Notes: generated from the sequence alone by a model not told the origin. Positions 1-6,161 are shown, counted from the first letter of the stretch. The stretch: DNA of 6,907 bases from Pseudomonadota bacterium (GCA_023391395.1 JAEWBA010000102.1:1-6907), one strand, 5' to 3'. Numbers and translations are program-made.

Positions 1-61
1 GGTGCAGGTAGCCGGTCGGGCTGGGGGCGAAGCGGGTGCGAACGGGAGTGCGGGAAGTCAT
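1..61 (-). CDS. gltX: Glutamyl-tRNA synthetase, N-terminal fragment (cut by window edge)
   Basis: This gene reads leftward from an ATG at 61..59, and only 20 codons lie inside the window. The translation, MTSRTPVRTRFAPSPTGYLH, is the hallmark start of bacterial glutamyl-tRNA synthetase. The RFAPSPTGYLH segment carries the first part of the class I synthetase signature (the HIGH-equivalent region) that binds ATP. The enzyme charges tRNA-Glu with glutamate in the cytoplasm. In many bacteria it is non-discriminating and also charges tRNA-Gln; that cannot be judged from this fragment. No Shine-Dalgarno sequence is visible just upstream, where the bases are AT-rich. The rest of the gene, including the KMSKS-type loop and the anticodon-binding domain, lies outside the window. 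The call rests on the N-terminal motif, which is very distinctive. Confidence 0.9.
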   Translation of the reverse strand, partial: MTSRTPVRTRFAPSPTGYLH

Positions 62-71
62 GTCAAATAAT

Positions 72-105
72 GTTGAGGACAGAGTAGCGCTTACGCTCAA
101 CTCTG
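72..105 (-). promoter_or_regulatory. Competing hairpins in the gltX upstream region
   Basis: Two overlapping inverted repeats lie about 10 to 45 bases upstream of the gltX start. One pairs 80-89 with 94-97 and 100-105 (10 pairs, a two-base bulge at 98-99, loop at 90-93). The other pairs GTTGAG at 72-77 with CTCAAC at 96-101. They share bases 80-101, so only one can form at a time in a transcript. If gltX is transcribed from upstream of 105, this would be leader RNA. Function is inferred only from the folding possibility; chance is a real alternative. Confidence 0.25.
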
Positions 106-118
106 CCCCACAAGGAAT

Positions 119-144
119 AAAAAAGGCTTTGGATCGCCAAAGCC
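119..144 (-). terminator. Intrinsic terminator downstream of apbC/mrp
   Basis: Read on the minus strand, there is a perfect 8-base stem (GGCTTTGG at 144-137 with CCAAAGCC at 132-125) around a 4-base loop, followed at once by six T residues at 124-119. This is a textbook Rho-independent terminator. It begins 35 bases after the apbC stop codon and should separate apbC transcription from gltX. A separate run of eight T residues on the minus strand (159-152) sits between the stop codon and this hairpin but has no stem before it. Confidence 0.85.
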
Positions 145-167
145 GTGGGTCAAAAAAAAGAGGCCTT

Positions 168-195
168 ATTTTACCGCGTCAGTCATTCTTGATAA
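168..195 (-). promoter_or_regulatory. Possible promoter at the 3' end of apbC, reading toward gltX
   Basis: On the minus strand TTATCA (195-190) and TAAAAT (173-168) are separated by 16 bases, giving a plausible sigma-70 -35/-10 pair. The -35 box overlaps the last codons of apbC. A transcript from here would have to pass through the terminator at 144-119 to reach gltX. Weak on its own, because both boxes are short and the -35 matches consensus at only four of six bases. Confidence 0.2.
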
Positions 196-1267
196 CGATG
201 CTGGGGAACTTGCTGGTCATGTCCTTAGCCTTCTCGGCGATCTTGACCGCCACCCGGCGCGCGATCTCCTTATAGATTGTCGCTTCCGGTCCGTCCGGAT
301 CGGCGACCACGGTGGGCGCGCCCGAATCGGTCTGTTCGCGTATCGACATCGCCAGCGGCAAGGCGCCGAGGAAATCGACCCCGTATTCGGCGCACATCCT
401 TTCGCCGCCACCCTGGCCGAAGATCGGCTCGGCATGGCCGCAGTTGGAGCAGACGTGGATGCTCATGTTTTCGACGACACCGATGATGGGAATGTCGACC
501 TTCTCGAACATCTTCAAGCCCTTGCGGGCGTCCAGCAGGGCGATGTCCTGTGGCGTGGTGACGATCACGGCGCCGGTCACCGGCACTTTTTGCGACAGGG
601 TCAGCTGAATGTCGCCGGTGCCGGGCGGCATGTCGACGATCAGGTAATCCAGGTCGCGCCAGTTGGTCTGTTCCAGCAATTGCTGCAAGGCCTGGGTGAC
701 CATCGGCCCGCGCCACACCATGGGCTGGTCCGCATCGATCAGGAAACCGATTGACGAGACTTGCACGCCATAGTTTTCCAGCGGCTCCATGGTCTTGCCG
801 TCCAGCGATTCCGGGCGGCCGGAAATGCCCAGCATCATCGGTTGCGAAGGGCCGTAGATGTCGGCATCCAGGATGCCGACCTGCGCGCCTTCCGCCGCGA
901 GGGCCAGTGCAAGGTTGACCGCCGTGGTCGATTTGCCGACCCCGCCCTTGCCGGAAGCCACGGCGATGATGTTCTTGACGTTGGACATCAGTTTCACGCC
1001 GCGCTGCACCGCATGCGCGATGATCTTGGAATACGTGTTCACCTTCACGCTGCCGACGCCGGCAAGCCCGCGCACTGCGGCCGTCGCCGCATCGCGGATG
1101 GCGGGAATCTGGCTTTTCGCCGGGTAGCCGAGTTCGACATCCAGCGCCACGTCGGCGCCGTTGATCTGGATATTCTTGATCGACTTGCCGGACACCAGAT
1201 CCTTGCCGGTGTTGGGGTCGATGACCTGGGCGAGCGCCGCTTTCACGGCTTCGGTGGTGATGCTCAT
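179..1267 (-). CDS. apbC: Iron-sulfur cluster carrier protein ApbC/Mrp (P-loop ATPase)
   Basis: A 362-residue cytoplasmic ATPase of the Mrp/NBP35 family, which binds a labile [4Fe-4S] cluster at a dimer interface and passes it to apo-proteins. Residues 4-85 form the N-terminal MIP18 (DUF59) domain. The P-loop is the deviant Walker A GKGGVGKST at 106-114, followed by the Walker A' segment GILDADIYGPSQP (131-143) and a switch-like VDMPPGTGD (211-219). The cluster-binding CxxC is Cys273-Ser-Asn-Cys276, within VENMSIHVCSNCG. Length matches the family (about 360). The ATG at 1267 is preceded by AGGAG (minus-strand bases 1277-1273) with 5-base spacing, so the start is firm. It is divergent from metG, as in E. 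coli, and ends before a strong terminator. All key residues are present, with nothing broken. The older symbol is mrp. Confidence 0.96.
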   Translation of the reverse strand: MSITTEAVKAALAQVIDPNTGKDLVSGKSIKNIQINGADVALDVELGYPAKSQIPAIRDAATAAVRGLAGVGSVKVNTYSKIIAHAVQRGVKLMSNVKNIIAVASGKGGVGKSTTAVNLALALAAEGAQVGILDADIYGPSQPMMLGISGRPESLDGKTMEPLENYGVQVSSIGFLIDADQPMVWRGPMVTQALQQLLEQTNWRDLDYLIVDMPPGTGDIQLTLSQKVPVTGAVIVTTPQDIALLDARKGLKMFEKVDIPIIGVVENMSIHVCSNCGHAEPIFGQGGGERMCAEYGVDFLGALPLAMSIREQTDSGAPTVVADPDGPEATIYKEIARRVAVKIAEKAKDMTSKFPSIVIKND

Positions 1268-1380
1268 TGCTTCTCCTGGGTTCCTGGGGCTGTTGTGGAA
1301 GTCTAAACGAAATCCCGCCGCACCAGCGGTGCCCCTATGCCTTTGACAAGGCCGCGCTGCGTTTAACGCCCCCGCACTGA

Positions 1381-1386
1381 TAAAAT
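1381..1386 (+). promoter_or_regulatory. Putative -10 box for metG in the 148-base divergent gap
   Basis: TAAAAT lies 30 bases upstream of the metG ATG, at the right place for a short leader. No good -35 lies 16-18 bases upstream. A perfect TTGACA at 1343-1348 is present, but it is 32 bases from this box and so cannot pair with it normally. The gap 1268-1415 also holds a 13-base palindrome (GCACC, AGC, GGTGC at 1320-1332) and must contain the promoters of both apbC and metG. I could not identify the apbC promoter. Confidence 0.3.
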
Positions 1387-1415
1387 GAACTCTTTATCCC
1401 ATTCACCATTTTGCA

Positions 1416-3518
1416 ATGAGCACCACTTTGCCGCGCAAGCTGTTCGTCACCACCGCCCTTCCCTACGCCAATGGCGCCTTCCATATCGGCCACATCATGG
1501 AATATATCCAAGCCGACATCTGGGTGCGTTTCCAGCGCATGCAGGGCAACGAGGTGCATTTCGTCGGCGCGGACGATGCTCATGGCGCACCGATCATGAT
1601 CGCGGCGGAAAAAGCCGGCGTGACGCCGCAGGAATTCGTGGCCAATATCGCCGCGGGCCGCAAGCAATACCTGGACGGCTTCCATATCAAGTTCGACAAC
1701 TGGCACTCCACCGACAGCCCGGAAAATGAGGCGCTGTCGCAGGAAATCTACCGCGCCTTGCGCGACCAGGCCGGTCTAATCACCACCAAGACCATCGACC
1801 AGTTCTTCGATCCCGTCAAGAACATGTTCCTGCCGGATCGCTACATCAAGGGTGAGTGCCCCCAGTGCGGCGCCAAGGACCAGTACGGCGATTCCTGCGA
1901 GAACTGCAGCGCCGTCTATGCCCCGACCGATCTGAAGAATCCGTATTCCACGCTGTCCGGCGCCACGCCGGTCCTCAAGTCGTCGGAGCATTTCTTCTTC
2001 AAGCTCTCCGATCCGCGCTGCACCGCCTTCCTGAAGGAATGGGCGCTCGATCCGCAGCGCCTGCAGCCGGAAGTGGCGAACAAGGCCAGGGAATGGCTGG
2101 AAGGCAAGGATGGCGAGGAAAGCGGACTAGGCGACTGGGATATCAGCCGTGACGCCCCTTATTTCGGCATCGAGATCCCGGATGCGCCGGGCAAGTATTT
2201 CTATGTCTGGCTGGATGCGCCGATTGGCTACCTGGCCTCGCTGAAGAATTACTTCGACAAGACCGGCCGCGATTTCGACGCCTTCATGGCCGATCCCAGC
2301 ACCGAGCAATACCATTTCATCGGCAAGGACATCATCTATTTCCACACCCTGTTCTGGCCGGCCATGCTGCATTTCGCCGGCCGCAAGGTGCCCAACAATG
2401 TCTTCGTGCACGGCTTCATCACCGTGTCCGGCGAAAAGATGTCGAAGTCGCGCGGCACCGGCATTTCGCCGCTGCGCTACCTGGAAATCGGCATGAATCC
2501 GGAGTGGCTGCGCTACTACATCGCTGCCAAGCTGAATGCCAAGGTCGAGGATGTCGATTTCAATCCGGACGATTTCGTCGCCCGCGTCAATGCCGACCTG
2601 ATTGGCAAGTACGTCAACATTGCCAGCCGCGCCGCCGGCTTCATCACCAAGCGCTTCGGCGGTCAGCTCAGCAACCCCATCGGCAAATCGACCAACCGCT
2701 TCTGGGAACTGGTCGGCGCCGGCGAGGAAGCCGCCATCCGCGACGCCTTCGAGGCGCGCGAATACGGCAAGGCGATCCGCTACATCATGTCCCTGGCCGA
2801 CGAGGTCAACCAGTTCGTCGATACCAAAAAACCCTGGGAGCTGGCCAAGGACCCGGCCAACGATCAGGCCTTGCAGGACGTGTGCAGCGACCTGCTGCTG
2901 TCCTTCTACCGCTTGAGCATCTACCTCGCTCCCATCCTGCCGGCGCTGGCGCGCAAGGTGGCGTCGCTGTACGGGATCGAGCGTGAGCTCACCTGGGCCG
3001 ATCTGAAGAACCAGCCGCGCGCCATCGGCAAGTTCGAGCATCTGATGACGCGCGTCGATCCCAAGATGCTGGATGCATTGTTCGAGCTGCCCGAAGCTGC
3101 GAAGGAAACCCACCCCCAACCCAGCCTTCCCCCTGAAGGGGAAGGTGAGAATGGCGGGGCGATCGAGGCGATCGCCCCGGAAATTAAGATTGACGACTTT
3201 GCCAAGGTAGACCTGCGCATCGCAAAGATCGTCAATTGCGAACACGTCGAGGGTTCGGACAAGCTGCTGCGCCTGACGCTGGATGTGGGCGAGGGCCGCA
3301 CGCGCAATGTGTTCTCGGGCATCAAGTCGTCCTACCAGCCGGAAGATCTGATCGGCAAGCTGACCGTGATGGTCGCCAACCTCGCGCCGCGCAAGATGAA
3401 GTTCGGCGTCTCCGAGGGCATGGTGCTGGCCGCCTCGGCAGCCGACGAAAAGGCTAATCCCGGCATCTACGTCCTGAACCCCTGGCCGGGAGCCGAGCCC
3501 GGCATGCGGGTGCGCTGA
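1416..3518 (+). CDS. metG: Methionyl-tRNA synthetase (MetRS, with C-terminal tRNA-binding domain)
   Basis: A 700-residue class Ia synthetase that charges initiator and elongator tRNA-Met with methionine, using ATP, in the cytoplasm. The catalytic Rossmann domain has [12 protein letters not shown] with the HIGH box at residues 23-26. A zinc knuckle has two CxxC pairs (Cys148/151 and Cys161/164). KMSKS is at 341-345. The helical anticodon-binding domain follows (about 390-550, with [13 protein letters not shown] near 467-479). After a linker, the C-terminal EMAPII/Trbp111-like OB-fold covers about 593-700, starting at [12 protein letters not shown] and supporting dimerisation and tRNA binding. 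The start is fixed because the ATG lies just before the conserved [12 protein letters not shown] segment, yet no Shine-Dalgarno sequence is visible upstream. It is slightly longer than E. coli MetG (677), partly from an odd palindromic linker at residues 564-588. It probably forms a transcript with the following GNAT gene. Confidence 0.97.
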   Translation: MSTTLPRKLFVTTALPYANGAFHIGHIMEYIQADIWVRFQRMQGNEVHFVGADDAHGAPIMIAAEKAGVTPQEFVANIAAGRKQYLDGFHIKFDNWHSTDSPENEALSQEIYRALRDQAGLITTKTIDQFFDPVKNMFLPDRYIKGECPQCGAKDQYGDSCENCSAVYAPTDLKNPYSTLSGATPVLKSSEHFFFKLSDPRCTAFLKEWALDPQRLQPEVANKAREWLEGKDGEESGLGDWDISRDAPYFGIEIPDAPGKYFYVWLDAPIGYLASLKNYFDKTGRDFDAFMADPSTEQYHFIGKDIIYFHTLFWPAMLHFAGRKVPNNVFVHGFITVSGEKMSKSRGTGISPLRYLEIGMNPEWLRYYIAAKLNAKVEDVDFNPDDFVARVNADLIGKYVNIASRAAGFITKRFGGQLSNPIGKSTNRFWELVGAGEEAAIRDAFEAREYGKAIRYIMSLADEVNQFVDTKKPWELAKDPANDQALQDVCSDLLLSFYRLSIYLAPILPALARKVASLYGIERELTWADLKNQPRAIGKFEHLMTRVDPKMLDALFELPEAAKETHPQPSLPPEGEGENGGAIEAIAPEIKIDDFAKVDLRIAKIVNCEHVEGSDKLLRLTLDVGEGRTRNVFSGIKSSYQPEDLIGKLTVMVANLAPRKMKFGVSEGMVLAASAADEKANPGIYVLNPWPGAEPGMRVR
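3125..3145. repeat. Palindromic repeat inside the metG linker, hairpin 1
   Basis: Perfect 8-base inverted repeat, CCTTCCCC (3125-3132) and GGGGAAGG (3138-3145), with a 5-base loop. It is read in frame as part of [14 protein letters not shown] (residues 565-578). The codons here (CCC, CCT, CTT, GGG, GGT) differ from the CCG, CTG and GGC preferred in the rest of metG. Both the DNA and the encoded peptide look like the common GC-rich palindromic repeats of proteobacterial genomes, whose translation often reads like [10 protein letters not shown]. The repeat-family assignment is from memory. Confidence 0.55.
3156..3178. repeat. Palindromic repeat inside the metG linker, hairpin 2
   Basis: Perfect 10-base inverted repeat, GGGGCGATCG (3156-3165) and CGATCGCCCC (3169-3178), with a 3-base loop, starting 11 bases after hairpin 1. 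It encodes the end of the flexible linker (around GAIEAIAP, residues 581-588) before the C-terminal tRNA-binding domain. Two long perfect stems side by side inside a coding linker are hard to explain by coding needs and suggest one inserted repeat unit with two arms. Confidence 0.5.
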
Positions 3519-3520
3519 GG
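3517..3520 (+). promoter_or_regulatory. Shine-Dalgarno site of the GNAT gene overlapping the metG stop
   Basis: GAGG overlaps the metG TGA and lies 8 bases before the ATG at 3529. It supports that start and implies that the GNAT gene is translated from the metG transcript, with possible coupling. Confidence 0.5.
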
Positions 3521-3528
3521 CGACTGCC

Positions 3529-4008
3529 ATGAATATCCTGGTTCGCGAAGCGACCCTGGAAGACGCGCAATTGATTGCCGATCTGACGCGCGCGGCCTGG
3601 GCCGGCCGCGTCGCCGTGACCTCGAGCGGGCATAGGGAGACGGCCGTGCGCGTGCTGCAGGACTTGCAGCAGGGCGGCGCCTTCCTCCTGCTGCACGACG
3701 ACCAGCCCATCGGGTCAGCGCGCTGGGCGCCGCTGGAACTGGAACCGCAAGTCTGGGAAATCCGACGCATGGGCGTCTTGCCCGCCTATCGCGGCGAGCG
3801 GCTGTCGCAGCATTTGCTGGAAGCGGTGATTCACCGCGCGCTGGCCGCTGACGTGGATGAATTGCGCCTCGCGGTCCGGTCCGACCAGACGCGCCTGCTC
3901 GACCTGTATGCCGCCTTCGGCTTCGAGCTGGCGCCGGAGCTGGAATACACCCACGCCAATCCGCTTGAACCCCCGCCTCTGGTGATGCGGCGCATCCTCG
4001 CGCGCTGA
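3529..4008 (+). CDS. GNAT-family N-acetyltransferase, substrate unknown
   Basis: A 159-residue cytoplasmic protein with the order of elements of the GCN5-related N-acetyltransferase fold. It opens with ILVREATLEDAQLIADLTRAAW (residues 3-24, beta1-alpha1). The strand GGAFLLLHDDQPIGSARW is at 49-66. VWEIRRMGVLPAYRGERLSQHLLEAV (75-100) is the motif A region, which binds acetyl-CoA. LRLAVRSDQTRLLDLYAAFGFEL (112-134) is the C-terminal motif B, where the Tyr and the FGF are typical. The usual R-x-x-G-x-G/A pyrophosphate loop reads R88-G-E-R91-L-S93, so both expected small residues are replaced. Members of the family acetylate amines, antibiotics or protein N-termini; nothing here points to a substrate. 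The start has a GAGG site and sits 10 bases after metG, suggesting co-transcription. Confidence 0.82.
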   Translation: MNILVREATLEDAQLIADLTRAAWAGRVAVTSSGHRETAVRVLQDLQQGGAFLLLHDDQPIGSARWAPLELEPQVWEIRRMGVLPAYRGERLSQHLLEAVIHRALAADVDELRLAVRSDQTRLLDLYAAFGFELAPELEYTHANPLEPPPLVMRRILAR

Positions 4009-4017
4009 TATCGCTTT

Positions 4018-4066
4018 AAACCGCCGGCTTCAGGCCCGAAGCTTCCGGGTTGCCGGGAAACGGTTT
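4018..4066. terminator. Weak inverted-repeat structure between two convergent genes
   Basis: The 58-base gap between the convergent GNAT and transporter genes holds nested inverted repeats. AAACCG (4018-4023) pairs with CGGTTT (4061-4066), CCGGC (4024-4028) with GCCGG (4052-4056), and GCTTC (4027-4031) with GAAGC (4038-4042) as an alternative. The outer arms give short A and T tracts on each strand, as expected of a bidirectional terminator, but the T runs are only three long, so this is uncertain. Confidence 0.3.
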
Positions 4067-4981
4067 CTAAGGCCGCCGCAGCACCAGGGCAACGCCACCA
4101 AGCGTCAGGACGATGGCCAGTATTTCCTTGCCGCCGAAAGGCTCACCCAGGGTCAGCGCGGCCGCGCCGATGCCGATCACCGGCGTCAGTAGCGTCGCGA
4201 CCGATGCCGTGGCGGCCGGCAGCCGCCGCAGCGCCGCGAACCAAGTCAGATAACACACGCACATCGGCACCACCGTCATGTATGCCATCAGGGTCCAGCC
4301 CAGTGGCGACAGCGCGCGCGGATCAGAATCCTCGAACCACAAGCCCAAGACCAGCATGGGCAGGCAGCCGATGGCCAATTGCCAGGCCAGCGAAGTAAGT
4401 GGCGGCAGGCTGGCCGCCGGCCCCGGCAAGACCGTGCCGAAGGCGAACAGGAACGCGGCTGCCAGCGCCAGCAGAGCGCCGGGAAGCAGCGCCGCGCCGA
4501 CTTCCAATTGCCCGCCGCCGAACAGCACCGCCAGCCCCGACATGCTCAGGAGCAGGCCGGCAATGCTTCTTCCCGTCGGGCGCCTGCCGAGCATGGGCCA
4601 GGCCAGCAGCATGGCCCAGACCGGCATGGTATAGACCAGCAGCGCCGCCTGCCCGGCGCCCAGCCAGCGCAGGGATAGGGTAGTGAATCCCATCCAGGCG
4701 AAGACATTGGTGAAGCCACCCAAGACCAGACGCCCGATGAGAGGGCGCGGCACCCGCAAGCCCTGCCCTGTCAGGACCGCGAGCAGCCCTACGCCGAAGG
4801 CTGCAGTGATGCCGGCCGCCCCTCTCGCGGACAGCGGCGGCACTTCAGTCAGCAGGAATTTCATGGCGGGCCAGTTGACGCCCCAGCCGATGGAAGTGAC
4901 GGCAAGGCAGAGCAATCCGAGGGTGCGGGGCGAAATGGATGGCAAGATCGGTTCGGGCCAGGAGAAAAAACGGTCAAGCAA
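4067..4981 (-). CDS. EamA/DMT-superfamily inner-membrane transporter
   Basis: A very hydrophobic protein of about 304 residues with about ten predicted membrane helices in two homologous five-helix halves, as in the EamA (DUF6) drug/metabolite exporters (RhaT/YdcZ/PecM-like). By eye the helices lie near residues 21-43, 53-71, 84-104, 108-128, 138-155, 160-182, 197-213, 228-250, 255-277 and 285-301. The early segment IGWGVNWPAMKFLL (31-44) and the end of the second half, TPVIGIGAAALTLGEPFGG (266-284), are typical of the family. Such proteins export amino acids, metabolites or toxic compounds; the substrate cannot be told here. The start is uncertain: the longest frame begins with TTG at 4981, a TGA lies four codons further upstream in frame, and no ATG exists before residue 40. 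Another TTG is at residue 13. No clear Shine-Dalgarno is seen for either. The gene follows the GST gene by 70 bases on the same strand. Confidence 0.87.
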   Translation of the reverse strand: MLDRFFSWPEPILPSISPRTLGLLCLAVTSIGWGVNWPAMKFLLTEVPPLSARGAAGITAAFGVGLLAVLTGQGLRVPRPLIGRLVLGGFTNVFAWMGFTTLSLRWLGAGQAALLVYTMPVWAMLLAWPMLGRRPTGRSIAGLLLSMSGLAVLFGGGQLEVGAALLPGALLALAAAFLFAFGTVLPGPAASLPPLTSLAWQLAIGCLPMLVLGLWFEDSDPRALSPLGWTLMAYMTVVPMCVCYLTWFAALRRLPAATASVATLLTPVIGIGAAALTLGEPFGGKEILAIVLTLGGVALVLRRP

Positions 4982-5039
4982 ATGCTGAGGCCGTCATCAT
5001 ACACTGGGCTTCCCGGGCCTGTGATCGCTGGCTTAAGAC

Positions 5040-5061
5040 GGATCGCCCGCCCTAGCGATCC
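5040..5061 (-). terminator. Hairpin bracketing the GST stop codon
   Basis: A perfect 7-base inverted repeat, GGATCGC (5040-5046) and GCGATCC (5055-5061), encloses an 8-base loop that contains the GST stop codon (5054-5052). No T run follows on the minus strand, so it is not a standard terminator. It could slow polymerase or protect the 3' end of the GST message before the transporter gene. Confidence 0.25.
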
Positions 5062-5789
5062 AGCTCCGGGTAATGCCGGAAGATGCCCTCCTCGTTGAAC
5101 GGCAGCCGCCGCTCCGAGCCGAGATAGGCGGCGATGCGCGGTCGCGCCGACACGCGATCATGCAGGGCGATCAGGCCCGGATACTGCGGCTCGATACGCG
5201 CCATCGCGTGCGGAAACGCGTAGCGCAGCCCTTCGATGACCTGGAAGATCGACAAGTCCACGTAACTCAGCCGCCCGCCCAGCATGTAGCCGCCGCGCCG
5301 CGGGTTTTCCTGCAAGACCCGCTCGAAATAGCCGAGAAATTTCGGCAGCCGGTGCTTCAGGAAGTCGGCGCTGCGGCGCGCGGCTTCCCGCTTCTGATCC
5401 TCGTAATACAGGCTGGAACCGATCGGATGATGCGTGTCATGCACTTCGATGACGAAATCGGCGATCGTCAATTGCAGCTGGTGCGCCCACAGGCGCGCTG
5501 CCTCGGCGCGCGGCACCAGCCCCAGGCGCGGCCCGAGGAAGAGCAGGATGTTGGCGGTCTGCCCGATCAGCAGCCGGCCGGCCTTGAGAAAGGGAGGCGC
5601 GAAAGGCGGGTGGCGGGATTCCGCATTCTCCAGCAGGCGGAACATGGCGGACAGACCTGCTTCCTCGCCGTCTTTGCCGCCCGGCAAGCGCGCCACGTCG
5701 CGGTATTCGGCGCCCGCCTCTTCCAGCGCCAGCCGCACGAATTCGCCGCGCCCCTGTATGCTCGGCCAGTAATAAAGCTCGTAAATCAT
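5052..5789 (-). CDS. Glutathione S-transferase family protein
   Basis: A 245-residue cytosolic GST. The N-terminal thioredoxin-like domain (1-86) begins MIYELYYWPSIQGRGEFVRL. A tyrosine at 6 or 7 is in the position of the catalytic Tyr of Tyr-type GSTs, and the QGRGEFVRLALEEAGAEY pattern recalls sigma-like enzymes. PPFAPPFLKAG (61-71) has the cis-proline region, and IGQTANILLFLG (75-86) has the Q-T/S loop that binds the gamma-glutamyl group of glutathione. The helical C-terminal domain (about 90-245) holds YVDLSIFQVIEGLRYAFP (176-193), with the conserved Asp of the N-capping box. The family conjugates or reduces electrophiles; the substrate is unknown. The ATG at 5789 is chosen over a longer TTG-started frame (to 5882) because homology starts there and GGAG lies 6 bases upstream. 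It may share a transcript with the downstream transporter gene. Confidence 0.9.
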   Translation of the reverse strand: MIYELYYWPSIQGRGEFVRLALEEAGAEYRDVARLPGGKDGEEAGLSAMFRLLENAESRHPPFAPPFLKAGRLLIGQTANILLFLGPRLGLVPRAEAARLWAHQLQLTIADFVIEVHDTHHPIGSSLYYEDQKREAARRSADFLKHRLPKFLGYFERVLQENPRRGGYMLGGRLSYVDLSIFQVIEGLRYAFPHAMARIEPQYPGLIALHDRVSARPRIAAYLGSERRLPFNEEGIFRHYPELDR

Positions 5790-5795
5790 CGCCGA

Positions 5796-5799
5796 CTCC
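5796..5799 (-). promoter_or_regulatory. Shine-Dalgarno site that fixes the GST start
   Basis: On the minus strand GGAG lies 6 bases before the ATG at 5789. It supports the 245-residue GST rather than the frame extended upstream by 31 codons, whose extra residues resemble no GST N-terminus I know. Confidence 0.6.
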
Positions 5800-5871
5800 G
5801 CCCGTTCGCCACCCCGGCGGACGGCATCGGCCGGCCGGAGGCACGCCGCTTGATGCCTGCATGGCGGGAAG

Positions 5872-5908
5872 ACTGCGCGCAAAGTCGGGGTAAAATACTG
5901 CGCAAGTC
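5872..5908 (+). promoter_or_regulatory. Putative promoter region of the DUF3460 gene with a direct repeat
   Basis: TAAAAT at 5891-5896 is a good -10 candidate 34 bases before the ATG at 5931; no clear -35 is found at the right distance. It is flanked by two copies of ACTGCGC followed closely by AAGTC (5872-5886 and 5897-5908), 25 bases apart, which could be an operator or chance. The 141-base gap 5790-5930 separates two divergent genes and must also hold the GST promoter, which I could not identify. Confidence 0.35.
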
Positions 5909-5930
5909 ATTCTCCTTAGTCAGGCAAGCG

Positions 5931-6140
5931 ATGAAATTCACCAAGCAATACCAGGGTTACGAATCCGATATCACCAAGTTCATCAAGGAATTGAAGCAAA
6001 AAGACCCTGAACTCGAGCAGAAGCAGCGCGCGGGACGCGCCCTGCTGTGGGACAAGGCACCCATAGACCTCGAGGAACGCCGCCGCGCCCAGGAGTCGCG
6101 CATCAAACAGCAGCCCTACGTCTACCAGACCAAGGTGTAA
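5931..6140 (+). CDS. DUF3460-type small conserved protein, function unknown
   Basis: A 69-residue, highly charged protein (16 Lys/Arg against 11 Asp/Glu), predicted soluble and mostly helical, with no signal peptide or membrane segment. It begins MKFTKQYQGYESDITKFIKE and carries GRALLWDK at 35-42 and QQPYVYQ at 60-66, which I recognise as the pattern of the DUF3460 family of Burkholderiales. No function is known to me. The ATG at 5931 is chosen over a far longer open frame running back to 5073, because that extension is antisense to the GST gene and the known family starts here. A weak AGG site lies 6 bases upstream. It is 21 bases before scpA on the same strand, so they are probably co-transcribed. 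Confidence 0.85.
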   Translation: MKFTKQYQGYESDITKFIKELKQKDPELEQKQRAGRALLWDKAPIDLEERRRAQESRIKQQPYVYQTKV

Positions 6141-6161
6141 GCCTTTCCGCATCGAGCCAAC

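Noticed and set aside
36..275. 79-residue plus-strand frame at the left edge
   Set aside because: It crosses the gltX start, an intrinsic terminator and the apbC end; its hydrophobic tail is the antisense of apbC coding sequence.
761..1306. 181-residue plus-strand frame opposite apbC
   Set aside because: Antisense shadow of apbC; composition rich in Arg, His and Ala as expected of a shadow frame, and no homology recognised.
1343..1386. TTGACA at 1343-1348 paired with TAAAAT at 1381-1386 as one promoter
   Set aside because: The spacing is 32 bases, far beyond the 16-18 that sigma-70 promoters use.
2127..3770. 547-residue open frame on the minus strand opposite metG
   Set aside because: It lies almost wholly antisense to a well-supported metG, shows no recognisable domain, and long antisense frames are common in GC-rich DNA.
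5073..5930. Long plus-strand extension upstream of the DUF3460 gene
   Set aside because: It is antisense to the GST gene, which has clear family motifs; the real protein starts at 5931 where the DUF3460-like sequence begins.
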